This document shows positions 7,807-16,239 of a stretch of 64,000 bases of DNA, piece by piece. The translations under genes were made by a program, and so were the position numbers. The notes beneath the pieces were generated by a model. The model saw only the letters and a program-made list of their open reading frames with translations. It did not search any database and had not been told where the DNA came from. Within the stretch, counting starts at the first letter, position 1. Every line of letters starts with the position of its first letter. Source of the stretch: CAZOKN01 sp964580525 (lineage in GTDB: Bacteria; Pseudomonadota; Alphaproteobacteria; Rickettsiales; UBA6187); contig CAZOKN010000004.1 of the NCBI GenBank assembly GCA_964580525.1, positions 1 through 64,000 of the forward strand, in the 5' to 3' direction.

Positions 7807-8698
7807 AACTCACTTTATTGAATTGCCTGAAGGAAAAGAAAAAACTCGCAAAATTTCTTATACAGAATGGGGTGATTCAGGAAATAATAATGTTTTATTC
7901 TGTGTGCATGGTTTGTCGCGCAATGCTCGTGATTTTGATTATATAGCTGAAGCATTATCAAGTAATTACAGAGTTGTTTGTATGGATGTTGCTGGTCGTG
8001 GAGAAAGCGATTGGTTGGAGAATAAATCTAAATATAACTATCAGACTTATATTTCTGATGTTTATGCATTGCTTGATAGTTTGCAGATAGATAGAGTTGA
8101 TTGGTTGGGAACATCTATGGGCGGTATCATTGGTATGATAATCGCAAGTAAAAGGCCTGAGATTATTAATAGACTTATTCTAAATGATGTTGGTGCTTTT
8201 ATTCCTGGCGTGGCGCTTGATAGGATTATGGGATATGTAGGAGTTGTTCCGCTCTTCAGTAGCCGTAATGAAGCTTCGCAAACATTGAGACACAGAATGG
8301 CAACTTTTGGTGTAAAAGATGATTCGCACTGGCAGCATATTTTCAAGCATAGTATTAAAAAGCGTAAGGACGGCAAATATAGCTTTGTTTACGATCCTAA
8401 GATTGCGCAAAAGCCTGGCTTGTTGAGCAGAGTTTTCTTTAATTTGAAAAATCCTAACAATTTGTTCAAGATGCCTAACATAGATTTATGGTCAGTGTGG
8501 GAAAAAATACAAGCGCCTGTGTTTGTTATTAGAGGTGAATTTTCAGATATTTTGACTAAAGATATTTTAATAAAAATGAAAGAGAGCAAGCCAGAGCTTG
8601 AGTATGCTGAAATTTCAGCTGTCGGCCATGCTCCAACTTTGATGGATAGTAAGCAGATAGAAACAGTAAGAAACTGGCTTGTTAAGGATGCTGCGTAG
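7796..8698 (+). CDS. Alpha/beta hydrolase
   Basis: Single-domain alpha/beta-hydrolase of 300 residues. It has the oxyanion segment CVHGLSRNARDFDYIA, the nucleophile elbow GTSMGG (serine), a likely acid in RGEFSDIL, and the catalytic histidine in VGHAPTLMD. It lacks a signal peptide, so it is cytoplasmic. Substrate is unknown; esterase, lactonase or C-C hydrolase are all possible. Its start lies inside the end of dadA, and a strong terminator follows at 8746-8775. Confidence 0.85.
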   Translation: MTFKTHFIELPEGKEKTRKISYTEWGDSGNNNVLFCVHGLSRNARDFDYIAEALSSNYRVVCMDVAGRGESDWLENKSKYNYQTYISDVYALLDSLQIDRVDWLGTSMGGIIGMIIASKRPEIINRLILNDVGAFIPGVALDRIMGYVGVVPLFSSRNEASQTLRHRMATFGVKDDSHWQHIFKHSIKKRKDGKYSFVYDPKIAQKPGLLSRVFFNLKNPNNLFKMPNIDLWSVWEKIQAPVFVIRGEFSDILTKDILIKMKESKPELEYAEISAVGHAPTLMDSKQIETVRNWLVKDAA

Positions 8699-8745
8699 TC
8701 TGTTAAAGTTTAAAATCTCTCTTAATTAAAAATACTGATTTTTCT

Positions 8746-8775
8746 AAAAACTCTATCTTCGGATAGAGTTTTTTT
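8746..8775 (+). terminator. Rho-independent terminator after dadA-hydrolase
   Basis: The stem AAAAACTCTATC pairs with GATAGAGTTTTT across a TTCG tetraloop and is followed by more T residues, a canonical intrinsic terminator. It closes the transcript that begins upstream of dadA. Confidence 0.9.
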
Positions 8776-8778
8776 GCA

Positions 8779-8807
8779 TTGATTTGCAATTATGAATGCG
8801 ATAATAT
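8779..8807 (+). promoter_or_regulatory. Likely sigma70 promoter for the chemoreceptor region
   Basis: TTGATT (8779-8784) and TAATAT (8802-8807) are spaced by 17 bases, right after the terminator and upstream of the small open frame and the chemoreceptor gene. The -10 lies in a palindromic GCGATA-ATATCGC context. Prediction from consensus only. Confidence 0.4.
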
Positions 8808-8889
8808 CGCTCTGTACTACACTAAAGGTTGCATTCTTGTAGTGTTTATCCAGCCAAATCATGATGCTTGTTATGGGGAAAAATTATCG

Positions 8890-9006
8890 ATGGAAATGAT
8901 TCTTGCCGGAATTGGAAAAGATGAAGCCAGACAAAACGGTGCTATTGATATTGAAGTTTCTTCGGATAGAATTGCAAAAGATAGAGTTAAATCTTTAGTT
9001 AGATAA
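8890..9006 (+). CDS. Small hypothetical protein upstream of the chemoreceptor gene
   Basis: An open frame of 38 residues starts at ATG 8890, about ten bases after a GGGGA sequence that could be its ribosome-binding site. The frame extends upstream to 8779, but that part overlaps the predicted promoter. The peptide is charged and helical (GIGKDEARQNGAIDIEVSSD). It ends 13 bases before the chemoreceptor-like gene, so it may be a leader peptide, a gene remnant or a small protein. I recognise no family. Confidence 0.35.
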   Translation: MEMILAGIGKDEARQNGAIDIEVSSDRIAKDRVKSLVR

Positions 9007-9019
9007 ATATAGGTTTGAA

Positions 9020-10561
9020 ATGAAAAATCAAAACGTTATCGAAGAAAATACAAAACGCGTAAGATTGAAAGATCTGCTTAATGAGGGTATTCAGAAATCA
9101 GATATAAAAGAGGAAGACGTTATTGAAGATAAGCCTATTATTTCTGGAATTAAGACGCCTGATATAGAAGAAATAAAAGAGCATGTTGCTAATCAGGATA
9201 ATGAATTTGATAGTTCTGAAACATTAGAATTATCTGAGCTTGCTCCACCAGAGGAAAAGAATATTGATGATTTTATCCATCATAATATTCCGGTTATGCA
9301 GAGTCAGCATAAAGAAGAAATAGAGCCTTTGATTGAAGAATTTATTGTAGAAAATAAGAAGCCTGAACCTGTTTATCAGATTTCGGGTAGCTTAAGTGTA
9401 TCAGGAAAAACCGGCAAGATAACAGTTGAAAAAATCGATGACGAAATGATGCAGAAAGTTATCGAGAAAAAAGATCCTATCAAACCCAAGCTGCAAATAG
9501 ATGATTTTGTTTTGCCTAAAAATGTTGGCTTTCAAAGGCCTCAAGATATTTTAAGAGAGTGGGTTAGTTTTGCTAATTTAGAAATTGGTACATTGGCGGC
9601 TATAAGCAAGGAGCTTAAGGATGTTTCGGGTTCCATGGAAAGAGGAACGCAAGGCATAAATGATAAATTTAAAAATCTAGCCGACAGCGCTATTTTGCAG
9701 AGTTCTATCGCTTCACAAATGGCTGAAACCTTAAAATATCTTGATGTGGGCGGAGAAAAAATAACAGTAACTGATGCTATGAAGGTTATAAACAAAGCAA
9801 TAGATGATTCTACTGATAAAATTTTGTTTGTGTCTAAAAAAGCTATGTCGATGGTTTATGCTTTAGAAGAAGCGCAAAATAATTTGGCAACTATTGAATC
9901 TTTCATTGGTCGCATACACAAAATTACCAAGCAGACAAATTTACTTTCTCTGAATGCCACTATAGAAGCAGCAAGGGCAGGGGAGGCAGGTAAAGGTTTT
10001 GAAGTTGTCGCAGATGAGGTGCGAGTTCTTTCAAAAGAAATATCAGAACTTTCTGACGAAATGAGCAGCAGGATAGGAAAGGTGGTTGTGGGTGTTGGTA
10101 ACAGCTATTCTACTTTGAGTGAGGTTTCTACTGTTGATATGTCAGAAAATATTCTGGTTAAAGAAAAAATTTCACTGATTATGGAAAGTATAATGTCGCA
10201 GAGCCAAGAAATGGCTAGGGTAATGCATGAAAATGCTGAGTCGTCAAAAGAATCTTCAAAAGCTATTTCTGGACTGAAATTAGAAATGCAGTTTTCTGAC
10301 AAGGCGGCTCAATATCTGGATAATACCTTAAATGTGATCGGAGTTATAAAAGATCATTTGGAAAAAAATAACACGGCAGCTCGGAAGAGTTTAGGAGTTG
10401 AAGTGCCAAAATCAGATATTGAAAAAGCAATAATCAACCAGATAGTCAGTAAGCTTAGTCTTGGCCAATTTAAACAGGATTTTATAAATTCTCTTGTTGA
10501 AAATGGTTATATTAAAGATGGTACGGAATTTGGTTTAGATGTTGTCGCTGCTGAAAAATAA
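9020..10561 (+). CDS. Soluble methyl-accepting chemotaxis-like protein
   Basis: A 513-residue protein with no transmembrane segment, signal peptide or HAMP domain. Residues 1-170 are acidic and low in structure. Residues about 180-460 form the helical MCP signalling domain, with the conserved hairpin tip around 299-336 (KQTNLLSLNATIEAARAGEA, then GKGFEVVADEVR). The C-terminal 50 residues form a small helical appendix. The hairpin is the region that contacts CheA and CheW in chemoreceptors. A STAS-domain gene follows 31 bases downstream, and no che genes are in the window. It may report a cytoplasmic signal or act in a non-flagellar pathway. Confidence 0.85.
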   Translation: MKNQNVIEENTKRVRLKDLLNEGIQKSDIKEEDVIEDKPIISGIKTPDIEEIKEHVANQDNEFDSSETLELSELAPPEEKNIDDFIHHNIPVMQSQHKEEIEPLIEEFIVENKKPEPVYQISGSLSVSGKTGKITVEKIDDEMMQKVIEKKDPIKPKLQIDDFVLPKNVGFQRPQDILREWVSFANLEIGTLAAISKELKDVSGSMERGTQGINDKFKNLADSAILQSSIASQMAETLKYLDVGGEKITVTDAMKVINKAIDDSTDKILFVSKKAMSMVYALEEAQNNLATIESFIGRIHKITKQTNLLSLNATIEAARAGEAGKGFEVVADEVRVLSKEISELSDEMSSRIGKVVVGVGNSYSTLSEVSTVDMSENILVKEKISLIMESIMSQSQEMARVMHENAESSKESSKAISGLKLEMQFSDKAAQYLDNTLNVIGVIKDHLEKNNTAARKSLGVEVPKSDIEKAIINQIVSKLSLGQFKQDFINSLVENGYIKDGTEFGLDVVAAEK

Positions 10562-10592
10562 AGTGACGTAGAATTTTTTAGGGGAGCTAATT

Positions 10593-10898
10593 ATGAATTA
10601 TACTAAAAATTTGGAATCTGGTATTTGCAGAGTCAGTATGAAAGGTAAGTTTACCTTTAGTGATCATCAATCGTACAAAGAGCTATTTGATGTATTTAGT
10701 GATGCCAAGATTGAAAAATTGGAAATAAATATTTCTGAGGTAGATTTTATTGATTCAGCTGCTCTTGGTCTACTTTTGTTGACAAGGGACGAGGCGGAAA
10801 AATATAGTAAAAAATTAGTTTTGGTCTCGCCACAAGGGCAGGTTAAAAAAATGTTTGATATATCAAGATTCTACGAGCTTTTTGAGATCAAAGGTTAG
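10593..10898 (+). CDS. STAS-domain protein (anti-sigma-factor-antagonist type)
   Basis: A single STAS domain of 101 residues. The conserved DFIDSAALGLLLL loop places the potentially phosphorylated serine at residue 55, as in SpoIIAA/RsbV. The gene follows the soluble chemoreceptor with a good GGGGAG ribosome-binding site, so they form a two-gene unit. No anti-sigma kinase, PP2C phosphatase or sigma factor lies nearby. It ends overlapping the convergent DUF2155 gene by four bases. A paralogue is at 19173-19475. Confidence 0.85.
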   Translation: MNYTKNLESGICRVSMKGKFTFSDHQSYKELFDVFSDAKIEKLEINISEVDFIDSAALGLLLLTRDEAEKYSKKLVLVSPQGQVKKMFDISRFYELFEIKG

Positions 10899-11395
10899 TT
10901 CTTGTTTGCACATTCTATGACTGTAACGTCGTAAACGGCATGTTCGAGAGCTGATATTGAAGGGCTGGAAGAGAACATCCAACCATGGAATATTTCTTTG
11001 CGCTCTTCTCCAGGAACTTGTTCCCATATTCTAAGCAGAGCTTTGTTTTCAGGATCTTCATCAGATGGTGCCTTCCAGCATGCGAGTAGTGATATTTCCA
11101 GATTACCGAATTTTACGATTTCATTTTTTTTCACATCTATTGTGGAAACTTTTGTAGTTATTTTGTTCAATCCTTGCAATGTTACTGAGTTTTTATAGCT
11201 GTCTTCAGGTTTTTCTTCTACATAAGGTGTAGCTGCAGGTGTAGTATTTGTGGTTTTCTCATCAGCAGGAGGTGGGGTTATAGTCTGATCCGCATCATCC
11301 GCTTCTGGTTCGTCAGATTCCTGCGCAAAGCTTATGTTTGCAAAAACTAATGTAGAAAGTGTAATTAACAGAATTAATCTGGCTAGAAGCTTCAT
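10895..11395 (-). CDS. DUF2155-domain exported protein
   Basis: A 166-residue protein with a clear Sec signal peptide (residues 1-24), an acidic Pro/Thr-rich linker and a C-terminal DUF2155 domain. Hallmarks are the VSTIDVKKNEIVKFGNLEI core, one Cys in LLACWKAP, and the GWMFSSSPSISALEHAVYDV motif closing with a second Cys. It is probably periplasmic. In alphaproteobacteria this domain is encoded beside the NDUFA12 homologue and mlaD, as here. The molecular function is unknown. Confidence 0.88.
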   Translation of the reverse strand: MKLLARLILLITLSTLVFANISFAQESDEPEADDADQTITPPPADEKTTNTTPAATPYVEEKPEDSYKNSVTLQGLNKITTKVSTIDVKKNEIVKFGNLEISLLACWKAPSDEDPENKALLRIWEQVPGEERKEIFHGWMFSSSPSISALEHAVYDVTVIECANKN

Positions 11396-11397
11396 AT

Positions 11398-11889
11398 CTA
11401 TAGATCATCAGCTTTTTTTTCCGAAGATGCGCCGTCTTTATCTTTGCCAACGCTGCCGAAAGCGAATTTGCCAATCAGTTCTTCAATGCTTATGGAATCT
11501 TGTGTGAATTTAACTTGTCCGCCGTTACCTAGAAAACTTTCATCTGCACCCGGCTCAATTGCAACATATTTTCCGCCCATCAAGCCATCGCCAACAATTG
11601 CAGCAGAGCTATCAGTTGGCAATTTTATATCATTCCTAACAGATAGTTCAAGAATTGCCATATAGCTTTTTGGATCAAGAGACTGAGCTGAAACAGTTCC
11701 AACTTTTATGCCGCCTACACGTACATCACTGCCTACAGCAAGGCTGCCGATTTGACGGAATTTTGCAGTAACTTTATAACCATCAGGAGATGTATTGATA
11801 TTTCCGCTTCTATAAGAAATTAGTAGGAAAACCGCTGCTACAAGCAAAACTACGGCACCCATTAAAGTTTCAACAACGTTGCGGCCCAT
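11398..11889 (-). CDS. mlaD: Outer-membrane lipid asymmetry protein MlaD
   Basis: A 163-residue MCE-domain protein. An N-terminal membrane anchor (residues 8-25) is followed by the MCE domain containing FRQIGSLAVGSDVRVGGIKV, and then by an extension with DGLMGGKYVAIEPG. MlaD hexamers bind phospholipid in the inner-membrane MlaFEDB transporter. The mlaF, mlaE and mlaB genes are not in this window; separation of mlaD from the ABC genes is common in alphaproteobacteria. The C-terminal tail is Lys/Asp-rich. Confidence 0.9.
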   Translation of the reverse strand: MGRNVVETLMGAVVLLVAAVFLLISYRSGNINTSPDGYKVTAKFRQIGSLAVGSDVRVGGIKVGTVSAQSLDPKSYMAILELSVRNDIKLPTDSSAAIVGDGLMGGKYVAIEPGADESFLGNGGQVKFTQDSISIEELIGKFAFGSVGKDKDGASSEKKADDL

Positions 11890-11939
11890 AAAAACTCCTG
11901 ATTAATTCAAAAAGAAATATAACAGCTATTGTTGTAACT

Positions 11940-12290
11940 TCAAGCGTTTGGATTCCAGGCTTCATAATCTCCAGTAGCTTTACTGCGTACACCACCACCT
12001 TTCTTGTGTCCAGGCGGGAAGTAGGCAGAAGAAGTTCCGGTTAGGTTTGGGGTTGGAGATTTTTGCCACTTATAACGGTCGTCAGGAACATTATCCGTAG
12101 TATAATGTAGCCAGCCATGCCATTGTGGCGGAACCGTCGAAGGTTCCGCTTTACCATTATAAATAACCCAACGTTTTATTTTGCCGCAGCAACTGGATTT
12201 TTTATCCTGATAATAACGATTACCAAACTCGTCGCTACCAACGAGTTTTCCCCGAAATGCCGTAAAAATTCTTGTGCCTATATTAGCCAT
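11940..12290 (-). CDS. Complex I accessory subunit, NDUFA12 family
   Basis: A 116-residue homologue of the mitochondrial complex I subunit NDUFA12 (B17.2). Signature segments are LVGSDEFGNRYYQDKK, RWVIYNGKAEPSTVPPQWHG, WLHYTTDNVP and the C-terminal GDYEAWNPN. The presence of this subunit is typical of alphaproteobacteria and supports that assignment and a respiratory NADH dehydrogenase. The nuo structural genes are elsewhere. It leads the NDUFA12-mlaD-DUF2155 unit and lies nine bases after serA. Confidence 0.93.
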   Translation of the reverse strand: MANIGTRIFTAFRGKLVGSDEFGNRYYQDKKSSCCGKIKRWVIYNGKAEPSTVPPQWHGWLHYTTDNVPDDRYKWQKSPTPNLTGTSSAYFPPGHKKGGGVRSKATGDYEAWNPNA

Positions 12291-12299
12291 CTATTTTCC

Positions 12300-13883
12300 T
12301 TAAACTTGGAAACTCAACAATTTAGCATTTATTACACTAGGAAGTTTGCTGATTTTTTCAAGTAAATCTTCAGCAGGAATTTGATCAACCTCAACCAAAG
12401 CTATCGCTCCTGTGGCTTTATCGCCACGGCCAAGATGGAAATTCGCGATATTAACTTTTGAATCGCCAAGCAATTTGCCGAGATTGCCAATCAAACCAGG
12501 CTTATCTTCATTGTTGATGTAAAGCATGTTGCTACCAAGACTGGCTTCTAGTTTAACGTTTCCAACTTCAACGATTCTTGGCTTACTGCCACCAAACAAA
12601 GTTCCGGCAACATATTGTACGCCTTTTTCAGTTGTAACAGTGATTTTAATAAGGTTGTGGTAATCACCAGCGCGTTCGTTTTTAACTTCACTAACCTGAA
12701 TACCTCTATCCTTTGCAACAACAGGAGCATTAACCATGTTAACAGATTCGATGATTGGTTTTAGCAAGCCAGTTAAAATTACAGAAGTTACAGGTTTGAT
12801 GTTCAAAGCTGCAACAGAACCTTCATATTCGATTTTTACAGATTTAATGCCGCTCTCAAGTAATTGACCTGAAAAACTGCCAAGCTGTTCACCAAGTTGA
12901 ATATAAGGCTTTAATTTAGCCGCATCTTCAGATGAAACTGAAGGAATGTTTATAGCGTTGATAACTGTGCCATTATTGAGGTAAGCAGACATTTGTTCTG
13001 CAACTTGAATAGCAACATTTTCCTGAGCTTCAGAAGTTGATGCGCCAAGGTGAGGCGTACAAATAACTTCTTCCATACCAAACAGGATATTATTTTTTGC
13101 AGGCTCTTCTTCGAACACGTCAAGAGCAGCACCGGCAACATGACCGGATTCAATAGCTTTTTTCAAATCAGCTTCAACGATCAAGCCACCGCGTGCACAG
13201 TTTATTATGCGTACGCCTTTTTTAGTTTTCTTTAAAGACTCTGCATCAATTATGCCACGCGTAGCATCATTTAGCGGAGTGTGTAGAGAAATAAAATCAG
13301 AACGTTTGAAAAGTTCATCCAATTCAACTTTTTCTACATTGATATCTTTTGCGCGCTCACTGCTCAAATATGGGTCGAACGCAATAACTTTCATTTTTAA
13401 ACCTTGTGCTCTATCGGCAACGATGGCGCCAATATTTCCGCAGCCAATTAAACCAAGAGTTTTGTTAGCAACTTCAACACCCATGAATCTTGTTTTTTCC
13501 CATTTGCTAGCATGCGTAGAAGCACTTGCAGCCGGAATTTGGCGGGCAAGTGACATAAGCATTGCAATTGAATGTTCAGCAGTTGTGATTGAGTTTCCAA
13601 ATGGTGTGTTCATCACAACAACGCCGTTAGAAGTAGAAGCCTTTTGGTCAACGTTATCAACACCAATGCCGGCACGACCAATAACTTTAAGATTTTTAGC
13701 AGATTTGATAATTTTTTCCGTAACAGTTGTAGCTGAACGTACTGCTAGACCATCATATTCGCCGATGATTTTGCACAGATCATCTTCTGAAAGACCAGTT
13801 TTTACATCAACTTCGATTTTATTTTCTTTGAAAATTTCAGTAGCCTGTGGGCTCATTTTATCTGATATAAGTACTTTTGGCAT
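12300..13883 (-). CDS. serA: D-3-phosphoglycerate dehydrogenase
   Basis: Catalyses the first step of serine synthesis, 3-phosphoglycerate to 3-phosphohydroxypyruvate with NAD. The 527-residue long form has an N-terminal substrate domain, an NAD-binding domain with TLGLIGCGNIGAIVADRAQG, catalytic Arg in CARGGLI, Glu in DVFEEEPA and His in CTPHLGAST. An intervening ASB domain and a C-terminal ACT domain (NNEDKPGLIGNLG) follow. The ACT domain suggests possible serine feedback. It lies downstream of serC on the same strand, with an AAGGA ribosome-binding site. Confidence 0.97.
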   Translation of the reverse strand: MPKVLISDKMSPQATEIFKENKIEVDVKTGLSEDDLCKIIGEYDGLAVRSATTVTEKIIKSAKNLKVIGRAGIGVDNVDQKASTSNGVVVMNTPFGNSITTAEHSIAMLMSLARQIPAASASTHASKWEKTRFMGVEVANKTLGLIGCGNIGAIVADRAQGLKMKVIAFDPYLSSERAKDINVEKVELDELFKRSDFISLHTPLNDATRGIIDAESLKKTKKGVRIINCARGGLIVEADLKKAIESGHVAGAALDVFEEEPAKNNILFGMEEVICTPHLGASTSEAQENVAIQVAEQMSAYLNNGTVINAINIPSVSSEDAAKLKPYIQLGEQLGSFSGQLLESGIKSVKIEYEGSVAALNIKPVTSVILTGLLKPIIESVNMVNAPVVAKDRGIQVSEVKNERAGDYHNLIKITVTTEKGVQYVAGTLFGGSKPRIVEVGNVKLEASLGSNMLYINNEDKPGLIGNLGKLLGDSKVNIANFHLGRGDKATGAIALVEVDQIPAEDLLEKISKLPSVINAKLLSFQV

Positions 13884-13941
13884 TTTATGTATCCTTTATT
13901 TTTTAATAACATCTCGCATTCGGCGAATTATATAGAATTCT

Positions 13942-13997
13942 AGAACCTAAGAAATTAGAGCTATGAAAATTTCAAAGTTATAATTTTCTTGGTTCTT
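13942..13997 (-). promoter_or_regulatory. Long-range hairpin between serC and serA
   Basis: In the 126-base gap between serC and serA the transcript can pair AGAACCAAGAAA with TTTCTTAGGTTCT (one bulged base), leaving a loop of about 30 bases. No T-run follows directly, so it is not a plain terminator. It may stabilise or process the serC-serA transcript. A TATAATTC word just downstream could be a -10 box for serA, but the -35 is poor. Confidence 0.3.
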
Positions 13998-14009
13998 ACA
14001 TTTAAGGTA

Positions 14010-15170
14010 TTAAGCAGCTTTTGCTTTGTCTTTAACCTGAACATAAGCCCAGTCAAGCCATGGAAGAAGAGCTTCCAGGTCGCTAGATTCAACAGTTGCG
14101 CCGCCCCAGATACGAATTCCGGCAGGAGCATCACGATAAGAACCAATGTCATAAGCAACATTTTCTTTTTCAAGCAAAGCAACCAGATCTTTCGCAATTG
14201 CAGCCTGTTCTTCAGCGCCAAGTGCTGTGTAGCTAGGGTCAACAATTTTCAGGCATATAGAGGTATTTGAAATTGTTTCCTCTTTTTCAGCCAAGAAACC
14301 AATCCAAGGGCTTTTGCTAACCCAGTTTTTAATTACATTCAAATTGCTATCAGAACGCTTAATCAAAGCTGGTAGGCCGCCAATTGATTCAGCCCACTTC
14401 AGGCCGTCGATAGCATCTTCAACGCAAAGCATTGAAGGTGTGTTTATTGTTTCACCGACAAATATTCCTTCAATCAATTTTCCACCTTTTACCAAATTGA
14501 AAATTTTTGGTATTGGACGATCAGGTGTGTAGCTTTCAAGCCTTTGTACAGCGCGTGGAGATAAAACGATCATACCATGCGCGGCTTCACCACCCATAAC
14601 TTTTTGCCATGACCAGGTTACAACATCGAGTTTTTTCCAAGGCATTTCCATAGCAAATACAGCGCTGGTAGCGTCGCAGAAAGTCAAGCCTTTACGATCA
14701 TCTTTTATCCAGTTTGCATTAGGAACTTTTACGCCAGAAGTTGTGCCGTTCCATGTGAAAACTACGTCACGGTCAGTATCAACCCTTGAAAAATCAACGA
14801 TTTGACCATATCCGGCTTTATATACATTAACATCTTTCAGCTTTAATTGCTTCTGAACGTCAGTGACCCATTCGCCACCAAAGCTTTCCCAAGCCAGCAT
14901 ATCCACACCGCGCTCGCCTAACATGCTCCACATTGCCATTTCAATGGCACCTGTGTCAGAAGCTGGTACGATACCGATTCTATAATCAGCAGGTATGCCT
15001 AGTATTGCCTTTGAGCGGTCAATAGCTTCCTTAAGTTTATTTTTTCCGATTTTTGCCCTGTGGGAGCGGCCTAAGGCAGCGTCTGCAAGAGCATTTAAGT
15101 TCCAGCCCGGACGCTTCGCGCAAGGGCCTGATGAAAAACAATTGTTTTTCGGCTTTGTAGTTGGTTTCAT
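14010..15170 (-). CDS. serC: Phosphoserine aminotransferase
   Basis: PLP-dependent transaminase making phosphoserine from 3-phosphohydroxypyruvate and glutamate. The 386-residue protein is of the alphaproteobacterial SerC subtype, beginning with NNCFSSGPCAKRPGW and carrying the PLP lysine in TWSWQKVMGGEAAHG. The C-terminal RIWGGATVESSDLEALLPWL is typical of the family. It has an AGGAAAA ribosome-binding site and precedes serA; serB is not in the window. Confidence 0.96.
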   Translation of the reverse strand: MKPTTKPKNNCFSSGPCAKRPGWNLNALADAALGRSHRAKIGKNKLKEAIDRSKAILGIPADYRIGIVPASDTGAIEMAMWSMLGERGVDMLAWESFGGEWVTDVQKQLKLKDVNVYKAGYGQIVDFSRVDTDRDVVFTWNGTTSGVKVPNANWIKDDRKGLTFCDATSAVFAMEMPWKKLDVVTWSWQKVMGGEAAHGMIVLSPRAVQRLESYTPDRPIPKIFNLVKGGKLIEGIFVGETINTPSMLCVEDAIDGLKWAESIGGLPALIKRSDSNLNVIKNWVSKSPWIGFLAEKEETISNTSICLKIVDPSYTALGAEEQAAIAKDLVALLEKENVAYDIGSYRDAPAGIRIWGGATVESSDLEALLPWLDWAYVQVKDKAKAA

Positions 15171-15303
15171 AGAGTATTTTCCTGTTCTAAATTCTACTTA
15201 AACCAGATGTAATCTGAATTTTGAAGTGCCCCTTTTAGAGAATAAAATCCTATTTGGCAAGAGGAAGGTTGTATGTTTGAGGCAATTATTTGTTCCAGGA
15301 ATG

Positions 15304-16113
15304 TTATTTATTCCACAAAAACATCATTCTACACTGAGGCGAAGTGGAGGAGAGATTATACGTGACCGGATTGTCGCCGGAAACGTATGAGTCGGCATAG
15401 TGCCCCATGCTTGTGCAATTGTAAGCTGGAGCAGCAGAATAACCTAAATCGGCCAAAATCATTCCTTTACTTGGACTACCATCATCAAATTTTTTATCTA
15501 ATGCTGCGGCTTGCTGTGGATTTAAAATGGAAAGGGCTTGGATGGTAGTGACAGTGCTATCTACGGCACCAAAACCAAATACATTAACGTTTATTTTGCC
15601 ATAAACAGCATTTGTGCCATAAAACCAATAATTACTAACACCAAACGTAAAAGCATGAAAACCGGCAGAGGACGAAAAAGCCGAGAGGCCCGTATTCACG
15701 CCGGGAATTTCATTTGTTGGTATTGAAACTCCTGTATAGCCGCCATTTAGTAAACCAGCTCTCACAAGGTGTCCCCATAAATAGCCACCTTCAGTTAGTC
15801 CGGTTATTTTACCATCGCCGTCACCACTATTTGCGCCTGTCCAATAGGAATTAGCTCTGTTAAAATCTCCCGGCACAGCATTATATTCAAGATAAAAAGT
15901 ATTAACGGCAGCTTTATACTGATCGGCTTCTGTAGAGATGCGACGGATTTTTGCTTGTTTCACTAGGGATTGTCCAGCGACAATTCCTGACACAATTAAC
16001 CCTATTATTACCAAGACAATAGATAGCTCAACTAGTGTGAAGCCTTTTGCTTTTGGGTTGACATTATTACTAGCCACCACACAAACTGATTCCTGATTCC
16101 TGATTCCTGCCAT
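15304..16113 (-). CDS. Prepilin-like protein with type IV pilin N-terminus
   Basis: The class III signal peptide has processing site KAKG/FTLVELSIVLVIIGLI (cleavage after Gly24, Glu five residues later), the hallmark of type IV pilins and type II secretion pseudopilins. A 30-residue hydrophobic helix and a globular head of about 215 residues follow, with AVPGDFNRANSYW and GDGDGKI, as in large prepilins of alphaproteobacteria. A prepilin peptidase and pilus assembly genes must lie elsewhere. The start is uncertain: ATG 16113 is directly followed by three heptamer repeats, whereas GTG at about 16077 would use an AGGA inside the repeat and give a more usual 13-residue leader. Confidence 0.85.
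   Translation of the reverse strand: MAGIRNQESVCVVASNNVNPKAKGFTLVELSIVLVIIGLIVSGIVAGQSLVKQAKIRRISTEADQYKAAVNTFYLEYNAVPGDFNRANSYWTGANSGDGDGKITGLTEGGYLWGHLVRAGLLNGGYTGVSIPTNEIPGVNTGLSAFSSSAGFHAFTFGVSNYWFYGTNAVYGKINVNVFGFGAVDSTVTTIQALSILNPQQAAALDKKFDDGSPSKGMILADLGYSAAPAYNCTSMGHYADSYVSGDNPVTYNLSSTSPQCRMMFLWNK
16086..16108 (-). repeat. Heptanucleotide tandem repeat at the prepilin start
   Basis: AGGAATC occurs three times in perfect tandem, plus a partial AG, immediately after the ATG of the prepilin gene. The unit is not a multiple of three, so gain or loss of a copy would shift the frame relative to that ATG. Each unit also contains AGGA, a possible ribosome-binding site for the downstream GTG. 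Confidence 0.85.
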
Positions 16114-16139
16114 CTATGCGCCATTTTTTACTGAATTTG

Positions 16140-16167
16140 ATTATAACATATAGCGTTAGCTAGTCAA
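16140..16167 (-). promoter_or_regulatory. Sigma70 promoter of the prepilin gene
   Basis: On the minus strand TTGACT (16167-16162) and TATAAT (16145-16140) are spaced by 16 bases, placing transcription start near 16133, about 20 bases before the prepilin ATG. This is one of the closest matches to consensus in the window. Confidence 0.6.
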
Positions 16168-16239
16168 ATATCTAGCAATTAATAGATTTGCAGATTTTTC
16201 TATCAAAGAGGGAGCGGCTTTTAGATTTCCTAAGCGCAA

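Noticed and set aside
13207..13935. 242-residue frame opposite serA
   Set aside because: Lies fully antisense to a conserved gene; composition follows from complementing serA codons.
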